Assembly (NCBI RefSeq): GCF_003024235.1
Contig: NZ_KZ679086.1
Location: 62,001-126,000 of the forward strand
DNA: 64,000 bases
Reading direction: 5' to 3'
From: Arenimonas caeni
GTDB lineage: Bacteria; Pseudomonadota; Gammaproteobacteria; Xanthomonadales; Xanthomonadaceae
The position numbers were made by a program, and so were the translations under genes. Each line of letters opens with the position of its first letter. Position 1 is the first letter of the stretch. A model generated the notes under the pieces. It was not told the DNA's origin. It did not search any database and saw only the letters and a program-made list of their open reading frames with translations. Of the stretch, positions 41,312-48,957 are shown in pieces.

Positions 41312-43928
41312 CCAGGTCCTGGTGGCCGGGTGGTACGGCGCCGGCAACCTCGGCGACGAAATGCTGCTTTCGTTGTTCGTCGACGGGTGCCGCGAACTGG
41401 GTGCCCGGGCGGTGGCCCTGAGTTTCGACCCGGCGGGCACCACGGCGCGCCACGGCATCGCTGCCGTCGACATCGCGGACCTGGCGGCGGTGGAGGCTGC
41501 GATGTCCGCCTCCGGCCTGTTCGCCCTCGGCGGCGGCGGCCTGCTGCAGACCCACGACCGCTTCACCCTTGACGACCTCGATGACTTCGATGTCCCAGGC
41601 ATCGGCAGCTACGTGCGGCCGCTGCTGATGGCGCGGCAGCTGGGCGTGCCCACCCTGCTGTGGGCCCAGGGGCTGGGACCGCTCGAAGGCGGGGAGCCGC
41701 GGGCGATCGTGCGTGATCTGTTCGACTGGGTCGACCATGCCTGCCTGCGGGACGCCGGATCGCTTGCGCTGCTGCGTGCCCTGGGCTCGCAGCGCGACTG
41801 CCGGGTGGCACCCGACCCGGCCTGGGCCTGGCCCCTGCCCGCGGTGGAGCCCCTGCCTGGCGCCGGCCCGGCACCGCGGCGCATCGCGATCGTGCCGCGC
41901 GCATGGCCTTCCGCGCCGGAATGGCCGCTGCGCCTGCAGCAGGCGCTGCAGGCCTCCGAAGCCGGGGCCGGAACCCACCTGGTCTGGCTGGCCAGCCAGA
42001 CCGCCTCGGTGCCCGGGCGCGTCGCATCCGACATCGATTTCATCCGCTCCCTGATGGCTTCGTTCGAGGGGCGGTTCAGCCAGGAGCTGCAGGTCCACTC
42101 CGACGCGGCCGGTTTCACCCGGGCCCTGGCCGGCTGCCAGGCCACGATCGCCATGCGCCTGCATGCGCAACTGCTTTCGCTGAGGCTGGGCCTGCCGACG
42201 TTCTGCCTGGAGTACGACGCGAAGATGTCGGCCACCTCGGCACAGGCCGGGGTCGGCGAGGACGCGCGCCTCGACGTGTCCTCGCCAGCCGGTGACTGGA
42301 ACACGCGCCTGCCGGCGTGGCTGGAGGCCACGGCCGGGCTGGCGCGCGCGCGCGGCGCGGCCATCGATGGCCTGGAGCGCGAGGCCCTGGCCCATCGCGA
42401 AGTGCTGCGCGAAGCCATCGCCGGTGCGGGGCGCCGCCCGCCGGCGCCGCGCTGGCCCGCGCCCGCGCGCGATTGGCTGGCGGCCTGGCATCGACGGCGC
42501 CTGGGACGGGAGCTCGAGGCCGTCCGCCTCGAGGCGGCGATGCGCGAGGCGCGGCTTTCTGAGCGGCTCGACGCCTGCGCCGAGGCACTGGCGGATGCGC
42601 GCGACCAGGCCGCTGCGCTGGGCGAAAACCTGCATGCCCGCGAGGTCGAGCTGGCGAGCCTGCAGGCTTCCCGGTCCTGGCGCCTGACCCGCCCGCTGCG
42701 TTCGCTTCGCCGGATGGCGAGCGGCCGCGGGGACGTGGCCGTGCCCGCGTCCGCGCCGACGCCTGCATCCGCGGCCCCGGCCACGACAGCCGGCGACCTC
42801 GACTGGGCGAGCTTCCAGGCGAAGGTGCTCTCCCGGCGAGGGGACTACCGGGGCGTCTTCGTGCAGGAATGCGTGATCGACTGGAATGTCGCCCTGTTCC
42901 AGCGCCCGCAGCACATCGCCCTGGCCATGGCGCGGGCCGGCTACCTGGTGATCTACCGCACCGGCAACTTCGGTGGCGACGACGTGCAGGGTTTCCGCGA
43001 AGTCTCGCCCGGCGTCTGGCTCACCAACCGCCCGGAAGTCGACGGGCTGGGCGGCGTGGTGCGTTCCATCTACAGCACCGGGCATTCACGCACGCCGGAG
43101 TCCCTGGCCGCCTGCCCGCGCGACAACGTGCTGGTCTACGAGTACGTGGACCACATCGATCCGCGCATCAGCGGCACGCCGGAGAACGTGGCGCGGCTGG
43201 CGGCGCTGCGGGATTGGGCGATGGGCGGCGGCGTCGACCTCGTCGCCGCGACCTCCCGCGTGCTGCATGCCGAGGCCTGCGCCGCGCTGGGGCCCGAGCG
43301 ATGCCTGTTCGTGCCCAATGGCGTCGATACCCGGCACTACCGCGATCCGGCCCAGGCCAGCGTGGTGCTGCCGGAGGCCCTGCAGGCTTTCCGACGCCGG
43401 CATGCGCGACTGGTCGGTTACTTCGGTGCGATCGCGCCCTGGCTCTGGTACGACGCCCTGGCCGAACTGGTGGCCCTGCGTCCCGGGCTGGGTTTCGTGT
43501 TCATCGGTCCCGACTACTTCGGCGGCGCGGCCCGCCTGCCGGTGGCGCCGAACGTGCTGCACCTGGGGGCGGTCGACTACCGCGTGCTGCCAGCCCATGG
43601 CGCCGTCTTCGACGCCTGCATGATCCCGTTCGAGCCGGGCGACATCGCCCGCAGCACGTCGCCGCTCAAGCTGTTCGAATACTTCGCGCTGGAAAAGCCG
43701 GTGGTGGTGAGCTCGCAGATGATCGAATGCACGGTCTTCCCGGAAGTGTTCCACGGCGATTCACCGGCGACGCTGGCCGCCGCGCTCGACCAGGCCCTGG
43801 CGGTGGCGGGCGATGGCGGCTTCCGCGCCCGCCTGGCCACGCTGGCCGACCAGAACGACTGGGACCGGCGCGCGGCAAGGCTGGACCGGGCTGCCCGTCG
43901 GGGGGCGGTTCGCGCCGGGGCCTTATAA
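41301..43928 (+). CDS. Polysaccharide pyruvyltransferase fused to a glycosyltransferase
   Basis: 875 residues. Residues 1-~340 resemble CsaB-type pyruvyltransferases: VLVAGWYGAGNLGDEMLLSLFV, FALGGGGLLQTHD, LWAQGLGPLEGG and AMRLHAQLLSLRLGLPTFCLEYD. A helical region (~375-465) ends in ASRSWRLTRPLRSL, a linker seen in many glycan-assembly proteins. Residues ~495-865 are a GT4-like glycosyltransferase with QRPQHIALAMARAGYLVIYRT, VPNGVDTRHYRDP, LVGYFGAIAPWLWYDAL and TSPLKLFEYFALEKPVVVS. It may add a sugar and a ketal-linked pyruvate to the same chain. The start overlaps wzt by 11 bases. The GT half closely resembles the protein at 47560. Confidence 0.85.
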   Translation: MAASQVLVAGWYGAGNLGDEMLLSLFVDGCRELGARAVALSFDPAGTTARHGIAAVDIADLAAVEAAMSASGLFALGGGGLLQTHDRFTLDDLDDFDVPGIGSYVRPLLMARQLGVPTLLWAQGLGPLEGGEPRAIVRDLFDWVDHACLRDAGSLALLRALGSQRDCRVAPDPAWAWPLPAVEPLPGAGPAPRRIAIVPRAWPSAPEWPLRLQQALQASEAGAGTHLVWLASQTASVPGRVASDIDFIRSLMASFEGRFSQELQVHSDAAGFTRALAGCQATIAMRLHAQLLSLRLGLPTFCLEYDAKMSATSAQAGVGEDARLDVSSPAGDWNTRLPAWLEATAGLARARGAAIDGLEREALAHREVLREAIAGAGRRPPAPRWPAPARDWLAAWHRRRLGRELEAVRLEAAMREARLSERLDACAEALADARDQAAALGENLHAREVELASLQASRSWRLTRPLRSLRRMASGRGDVAVPASAPTPASAAPATTAGDLDWASFQAKVLSRRGDYRGVFVQECVIDWNVALFQRPQHIALAMARAGYLVIYRTGNFGGDDVQGFREVSPGVWLTNRPEVDGLGGVVRSIYSTGHSRTPESLAACPRDNVLVYEYVDHIDPRISGTPENVARLAALRDWAMGGGVDLVAATSRVLHAEACAALGPERCLFVPNGVDTRHYRDPAQASVVLPEALQAFRRRHARLVGYFGAIAPWLWYDALAELVALRPGLGFVFIGPDYFGGAARLPVAPNVLHLGAVDYRVLPAHGAVFDACMIPFEPGDIARSTSPLKLFEYFALEKPVVVSSQMIECTVFPEVFHGDSPATLAAALDQALAVAGDGGFRARLATLADQNDWDRRAARLDRAARRGAVRAGAL

Positions 43929-43929
43929 T
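43924..43929 (+). promoter_or_regulatory. Perfect -10 (TATAAT) ahead of metB
   Basis: TATAAT overlaps the stop codon of the upstream fusion gene and lies 64 bases before the metB ATG. The leader would begin with a hairpin GCCACC/GGTGGC (43940-43945 with 43955-43960). No -35 is evident. Confidence 0.45.
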
Positions 43930-43992
43930 CCCGCGGTCGGCCACCTTCCCCCGGGGTGGCACCTCCCATCCCCCTGTTTCGAGGACTCCAGA

Positions 43993-45150
43993 ATGACTTC
44001 CCAGCGCCACGGCATCGGCACCCGCGCCATCCACGCCGGCCAGAGCCCCGACCCGAGCACGGGCGCGGTGATGACCCCGATCTACGCCACCTCGACCTAC
44101 GTGCAGTCCAGCCCGGGCGTGCACCAGGGCTTCGAGTACTCGCGCAGCCACAACCCGACCCGCTTCGCCTACGAGCGCTGCGTGGCCGACCTCGAGGGCG
44201 GCAGCCGCGGCTTCGCCTTCGCCTCCGGCCTGGCCGCCACCTCGACCGTGCTCGACCTGCTCGACTCCGGCAGCCACGTCATCTGCATGGACGACGTCTA
44301 CGGCGGCACCTATCGCCTGTTCGAGCGCGTGCGCCGGCGCAGCGCCGGCCTGGACTTCAGCTTCGTCGACCTCGACGACCTGGCCGCGGTGGAAGCCGCG
44401 ATCCGCCCGGAGACGAAGCTGATCTGGTGCGAGACCCCGACCAACCCGATGCTCAAGCTGGTCGACATCGCCCGCCTGGCCGAGTTCGCCCGCAAGCGCG
44501 GCATCCGGCTGGCGGTGGACAACACCTTCAGCTCGCCGATCCTGCAGCGTCCGCTGGAGCTGGGCGCGCACCTGGTGATGCACTCGGCCACCAAGTACCT
44601 CAACGGCCACAGCGACATCGTCGGCGGCATGGTGGTGGTGGGCGACGACGCCGAGCTGGCCGAGCAGATGGGCTTCCTGCAGAACGCCGTCGGTGGCGTG
44701 CAGGGCCCGTTCGACAGCTTCCTGGCCCTGCGCGGGCTCAAGACCCTGCACCTGCGCATGAAGGCGCACTGCGCCAACGCGCTGGAGCTGGCGCAGTGGC
44801 TCGAGACCCACCCGAAGGTGGAGAAGGTGATCTACCCGGGCCTGGCCTCGCATCCGCAGCACGAACTGGCGAAGAAGCAGATGCATGGCTTCGGCGGCAT
44901 GGTCAGCATCGTGCTCAAGGGCGGCTTCGAGGCCGCGAAGCGTTTCTGCGAGCGCACCGAGCTGTTCGCGCTGGCCGAGTCGCTCGGCGGCGTCGAGAGC
45001 CTGGTCAACCACCCGGCCATCATGACCCACGCCTCGGTGCCGCCCGAGCGCCGTGCCGCGCTGGGCATCTCCGACGCGCTGGTGCGGCTGAGCGTGGGCG
45101 TGGAAGACGTGTCCGACCTGCGTGCGGAGCTCGAACGGGCGCTCGCCTGA
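43993..45150 (+). CDS. metB: Cystathionine gamma-synthase/lyase (trans-sulfuration PLP enzyme)
   Basis: 385 residues of the Cys/Met-metabolism PLP family: TRAIHAGQSPDPSTGAV, YEYSR-like FEYSRSHNPTRFAYE, DDVYGGTYRLF, WCETPTNPM and the Schiff-base lysine in HSATKYLNGHSDIVGG. Its C-terminal SLGGVESLVNHPAIMTHASVP is typical. The residue set does not separate the synthase from the lyase. With cbs 5 kb away, lyase activity (cystathionine to cysteine) is likely. In Xanthomonas the equivalent gene, called metB, marks one edge of the lps locus, as here. AGGACTCC lies before the ATG. Confidence 0.92.
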   Translation: MTSQRHGIGTRAIHAGQSPDPSTGAVMTPIYATSTYVQSSPGVHQGFEYSRSHNPTRFAYERCVADLEGGSRGFAFASGLAATSTVLDLLDSGSHVICMDDVYGGTYRLFERVRRRSAGLDFSFVDLDDLAAVEAAIRPETKLIWCETPTNPMLKLVDIARLAEFARKRGIRLAVDNTFSSPILQRPLELGAHLVMHSATKYLNGHSDIVGGMVVVGDDAELAEQMGFLQNAVGGVQGPFDSFLALRGLKTLHLRMKAHCANALELAQWLETHPKVEKVIYPGLASHPQHELAKKQMHGFGGMVSIVLKGGFEAAKRFCERTELFALAESLGGVESLVNHPAIMTHASVPPERRAALGISDALVRLSVGVEDVSDLRAELERALA

Positions 45151-45160
45151 GGCGCCGCGC

Positions 45161-47560
45161 ATGAAGGCTGAACTCAATCAGCTGGCCGCGGAGGTGGTGG
45201 CGCTGCGCGAGCGCATGGAACAGGCCGCTGCCGCCCTGGCCGGGTCGCGCCTTGAGCTCGATGCCGCCCGCCAGTGCGCGAGGGACCTGGCCGAGGCGGT
45301 CGCGCGCGTCGAGGATCTGCAGCAGCAGCTCGATGACAAGGTGTTCCAGCTCGAGATGCTCCAGCGCGAGGCCGCGCGACTGCGCGAGGACTCGCAGCTG
45401 CTGGCCATGGTGCGCGCTTCGCGCTCCTGGCGCCTGACCCGCCCGTTGCGCGCCCTGGCGCGCCTGCTGCGCGGCGAATGGAATGCCGAGGCGAGCGCCA
45501 AGCTGCGCGCGGCGCTCCGCCCGGGCACGCCGCCCGCGCAAGCGCCGGCGGCGCGTCCGCCGGTGGCGGTCCCGGCCAGCCTTCCGCGGCAGGCGCCCGC
45601 GCCGGCCGGCGAGGAGCCTGTGTCCGCGGTTCCGGCCCGGATGCCTGCCGGCCCGCACCTGGCGGCCGCCCTCGCCGGCGTCCCCGATGTCTTCGTCTGG
45701 TCGGTCATCGACTGGCATTTCCGCATCCAGCGTCCCCAGCACCTGGCGCGGGCGCTGTCGGGGCGCGGGCACAGGGTGTTCTACGTCTCCAATCATTTCG
45801 TCGACAGCAGCGAGCCGGGTTTCACCGTCGAGCCGCTCGACGGGCAGGGCCGCCTGTTCCAGGTGCGGCTGCACCTGGCGGGTGCGCCTGCCATCTACCA
45901 CGCGCTGCCCGACGAGGCGCAGCTGCGCGCATTGCATGAAAGCCTGGCGCGGCTGCTCGCCTGGTCCGGCACCGCGGCCAGCCTGTCGCTGGTGCAGCAT
46001 CCGTACTGGAGCGGGCTGGTGCGCAGCGTGCCCAATGCCCGGGTCGTCTACGACTGCATGGACCACCATGCCGGCTTCGACAACAACGCCCCCGGCATCC
46101 TGCGCGCCGAACAGGCGCTGCTGGCCGATGCCGAGCTGGTGGTGGTCACCTCCGCCTGGCTCGAGAAGGAAGTGGCTCCGCAGGCGCGCTCGGTGGCGCT
46201 GGTGCGCAACGCCGGCGAGTTCGAGTTCTTCCGCGAGGCGCCGGCGAAGGTGTTCCGCGACGAGCGGGGCCGGCGCGTGCTTGGTTACTACGGTGCGATC
46301 GCCGAGTGGTTCGACGTCGCGCTCGTGCGCGAACTGGCGCTGGCGAACCCGGAGGCGCTGGTGCTGCTGGTGGGCAACGACACCATCGATGCCGCCGGCC
46401 AGCTGGCCGACCTGCCGAACGTGCGCTGCACCGGCGAGGTGCCGTACGCCGAGTTGCCTTACTGGCTGCATGGTTTCGACGTGGCCCTGCTGCCGTTCCG
46501 GGTGGTCCCGCTCACCCAGGCCACCAACCCGGTCAAGGTCTACGAGTACCTGGCCGGCGGCAAGCCGGTGGTGGCGGTGGACCTGCCCGAGATGGCCCAG
46601 TTCGGCGGCCTGGTGCGCACCGCGGGCGATGCCGCCGGTTTCGTGCGCGCGGTTTCCGCGGCGCTGGCCGGCGACGGCGAGCCGGCCGATGCCGTGGCGC
46701 GGCGCCAGGCCTTCGCCGCCAGCCAGACCTGGAGCCACCGTGCCGACGAAATCGACCAGGCCATCGCCGGCATCGTCGAGCCGCTGGTGAGCGTGGTGGT
46801 GCTCACCTACAACAACCTGGCCCTCACCCAGGCCTGCCTGTCGAGCATCGAGAAACACAGCGACTATCCATCGCTGGAGGTGATCGTGGTCGACAATGCC
46901 TCCAGCGATGGTTCACCCGAATGGCTGCGGCGCTGGGCCGCGGAGGCCTCGCCGGCCGGGCACCAGCGCCGGCTGCTGCTCAACGATGAAAACCTCGGTT
47001 TCGCGGCCGGCAACAATGTCGGCCTGGCCGCCGCGCGCGGCGAGGTGTTGGTCATGCTCAACAACGACACCTGCGTCACGCCCGGCTGGGTGCGGACGCT
47101 TTGCGCCCACCTGCGGCGCGACCCCGGCCTGGGCCTGGTCGGGCCGGTCACCAACAACATCGGCAACGAAGCGCGCATCAACATCGACTACAGCGACATG
47201 GACGAGATGGTGGTGCGCGCCGGCGCCTATACGCGAGCGCATCCGGGCCGGAACTTCCCGATCCGGACGGCGGCCTTCTTCTGCGTCGCGATGCCGCGTT
47301 CGACCTACGAACGCGTGGGCGGCCTGGACGAGGCCTTCGGGGTCGGCTTCTTCGAGGACGACGACTACTGCCGCAGGGTGGCCGACCTGGGCCTGGGCGT
47401 GGCCTGCGCCGACGACGTGTTCGTGCACCACTACCTTTCGGCGAGCTTCGACAAGCTCGCGGCCGAGCGCAAGCGCGAGCTGTTCGAGCGCAACAAGGCG
47501 ATCTACGAGCGCAAGTGGGGCCCCTGGGCGCCGCATGTGTACCGGGATGGTGTGCACTGA
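45161..47560 (+). CDS. Two-domain glycosyltransferase (GT4-like plus GT2) with N-terminal coiled coil
   Basis: 799 residues. The first ~85 form a coiled coil ending in ASRSWRLTRPLRAL. Residues ~175-540 are a GT4-like domain (VIDWHFRIQRPQHLARAL, VYDCMDHHAGF, RRVLGYYGAIAEWFDVALV, NPVKVYEYLAGGKPVVAVD). Residues ~545-790 are a GT2 domain with VSVVVLTYNNLALTQACLSS, VIVVDNASSDGSPEW, ENLGFAAGNNVGLAAARGEV and the D-x-D-like MLNNDTCV, resembling rhamnosyl- or GlcNAc-transferases. It probably adds two successive sugars. It starts ten bases after metB and overlaps the next gene by one base, so the glycan genes depend partly on metB transcription. Confidence 0.87.
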   Translation: MKAELNQLAAEVVALRERMEQAAAALAGSRLELDAARQCARDLAEAVARVEDLQQQLDDKVFQLEMLQREAARLREDSQLLAMVRASRSWRLTRPLRALARLLRGEWNAEASAKLRAALRPGTPPAQAPAARPPVAVPASLPRQAPAPAGEEPVSAVPARMPAGPHLAAALAGVPDVFVWSVIDWHFRIQRPQHLARALSGRGHRVFYVSNHFVDSSEPGFTVEPLDGQGRLFQVRLHLAGAPAIYHALPDEAQLRALHESLARLLAWSGTAASLSLVQHPYWSGLVRSVPNARVVYDCMDHHAGFDNNAPGILRAEQALLADAELVVVTSAWLEKEVAPQARSVALVRNAGEFEFFREAPAKVFRDERGRRVLGYYGAIAEWFDVALVRELALANPEALVLLVGNDTIDAAGQLADLPNVRCTGEVPYAELPYWLHGFDVALLPFRVVPLTQATNPVKVYEYLAGGKPVVAVDLPEMAQFGGLVRTAGDAAGFVRAVSAALAGDGEPADAVARRQAFAASQTWSHRADEIDQAIAGIVEPLVSVVVLTYNNLALTQACLSSIEKHSDYPSLEVIVVDNASSDGSPEWLRRWAAEASPAGHQRRLLLNDENLGFAAGNNVGLAAARGEVLVMLNNDTCVTPGWVRTLCAHLRRDPGLGLVGPVTNNIGNEARINIDYSDMDEMVVRAGAYTRAHPGRNFPIRTAAFFCVAMPRSTYERVGGLDEAFGVGFFEDDDYCRRVADLGLGVACADDVFVHHYLSASFDKLAAERKRELFERNKAIYERKWGPWAPHVYRDGVH

Positions 47561-48957
47561 TGTCGCCGGCCGACGAAATCGCCAGCCTCAAGGCCCAGCT
47601 CGAACAGCGCCGGGCGGGCGACGAGGCCGTCCCGGCGCTGCTGGCCGAGGTGGACTACGCGCGCCGGCGCATCGCCTGGCTCGAGCACGAGCGCGACCAG
47701 ATGGCGGCCGAACTGGCGCAGGGGGCGGGACTGGCGCGGCGCCTGGCCGACTTCGCGCGCGACGGCGGCGAGTGGAAACCGCAAACCGGGGCCGGGGTCC
47801 CGGATGCGCCGCCGCAGGGCGGCTCGCTTGACTGGCGCGGATTCCGCGAGCGCGCCCTGGCCCCGGGCCGGCGCTATCGCGGCATCTGGGTGCAGGAAAG
47901 TTCGATCGACTGGAACCATTCCCTCTACCAGCGCCCACAGCACATGGCCCTGGCGCTGGCGCGCCGGGGCTGGCTGGTGGTCTACCACACGACCAACGCC
48001 AGCCACGACCGCGTCGAAGGCTGGCGGGAACTGCTGCCCAACCTCTGGCTGACCAACGATCCGGCCTGCGACGCCATCGAAGGCGCGGTGCGTTCGGTCT
48101 ACAACACCTCCTACGGCCAGCCGCTGCACACGCTGAAGCTGCGGCCGCGCGGAACGCGGATCGTCTTCGAGGTGGTCGACCACCTCGACGTGAGGATCCT
48201 GGGCACCGAGGATCGGGTGCGCCAGCAGTCGGCACTGCAGGCCTGGGCCTTCGACGAAGGCGCGGACCTCGTGGTGGCCACCGCGCGCGCCCTGCACGAG
48301 CCCGCGCGCGCCGTGCTTGGCGACGGGCGCTGCGTGCTGGTGCCCAATGGCGTCGACGTGCGGCACTACCGCAACCCGGCGCGCCTGGGCGCACCGGTGG
48401 ATCCGCGCATCGCGGCCTTCCGCGAACGCTTCGGCCGCCTCGTCGGTTACTTCGGCGCCATCGCGCCCTGGCTCGACGTCGAAGCGATCGCCGGCCTGGC
48501 CAGGCTGCGGCCCGAGATCGGTTTCGTCTTCATCGGCCCGGACTACCAGGGCGCGGCCTCCCGCTTCCCGCAAGCCGACAACCTGCTCGCCACCGGCCCG
48601 CTGCCCTACGCGGACCTGCCGGCGAACGGCCGTTGCTTCCATGCCTGCCTGATCCCCTTCGAGGACGGCGAGGTGGCCCACACGACTTCGCCGCTGAAAC
48701 TGTTCGAGTACTTCGCGCTCGGCAAGCCCGTGGTTGTTTCCCACAACCTCAGCGAGTGCCTGGGCTTCGACGGCGTTTTCGCCGGCACCGGTGCGCAGGG
48801 GCTGTCGGAGGCGATCGACCAGGCCCTGGTGGCGGCCACGCAGCCGGGTTTCGCCGCGCGGATGGCCGCGCAGGCCGACGCCAACAGCTGGGACGAACGC
48901 GCTCGCGTGCTGGAGGACGCGCTGGCCCGCACGCCGCCGCGGAGGCAGCGGGCGTGA
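47560..48957 (+). CDS. GT4-like glycosyltransferase, paralogue of the 41301 fusion's C-terminal half
   Basis: 465 residues: a short coiled coil (1-~65), then a GT4-like domain with ESSIDWNHSLYQRPQHMALA, EVVDHLDVRILG, VPNGVDVRHYRNPA, LVGYFGAIAPWLDVEAI and TSPLKLFEYFALGKPVVVS. These blocks are nearly the same as in the upstream pyruvyltransferase fusion, so the two are recent paralogues. Substrates are unknown. The ATG shares a base with the preceding stop, and the GTG of the next gene overlaps this stop. Confidence 0.86.
   Translation: MSPADEIASLKAQLEQRRAGDEAVPALLAEVDYARRRIAWLEHERDQMAAELAQGAGLARRLADFARDGGEWKPQTGAGVPDAPPQGGSLDWRGFRERALAPGRRYRGIWVQESSIDWNHSLYQRPQHMALALARRGWLVVYHTTNASHDRVEGWRELLPNLWLTNDPACDAIEGAVRSVYNTSYGQPLHTLKLRPRGTRIVFEVVDHLDVRILGTEDRVRQQSALQAWAFDEGADLVVATARALHEPARAVLGDGRCVLVPNGVDVRHYRNPARLGAPVDPRIAAFRERFGRLVGYFGAIAPWLDVEAIAGLARLRPEIGFVFIGPDYQGAASRFPQADNLLATGPLPYADLPANGRCFHACLIPFEDGEVAHTTSPLKLFEYFALGKPVVVSHNLSECLGFDGVFAGTGAQGLSEAIDQALVAATQPGFAARMAAQADANSWDERARVLEDALARTPPRRQRA

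Noticed and set aside
43929-43992. SAM-type riboswitch ahead of metB
   Set aside because: The leader is only about 60 bases with a single 6-bp hairpin and lacks the conserved core of any SAM riboswitch I know.
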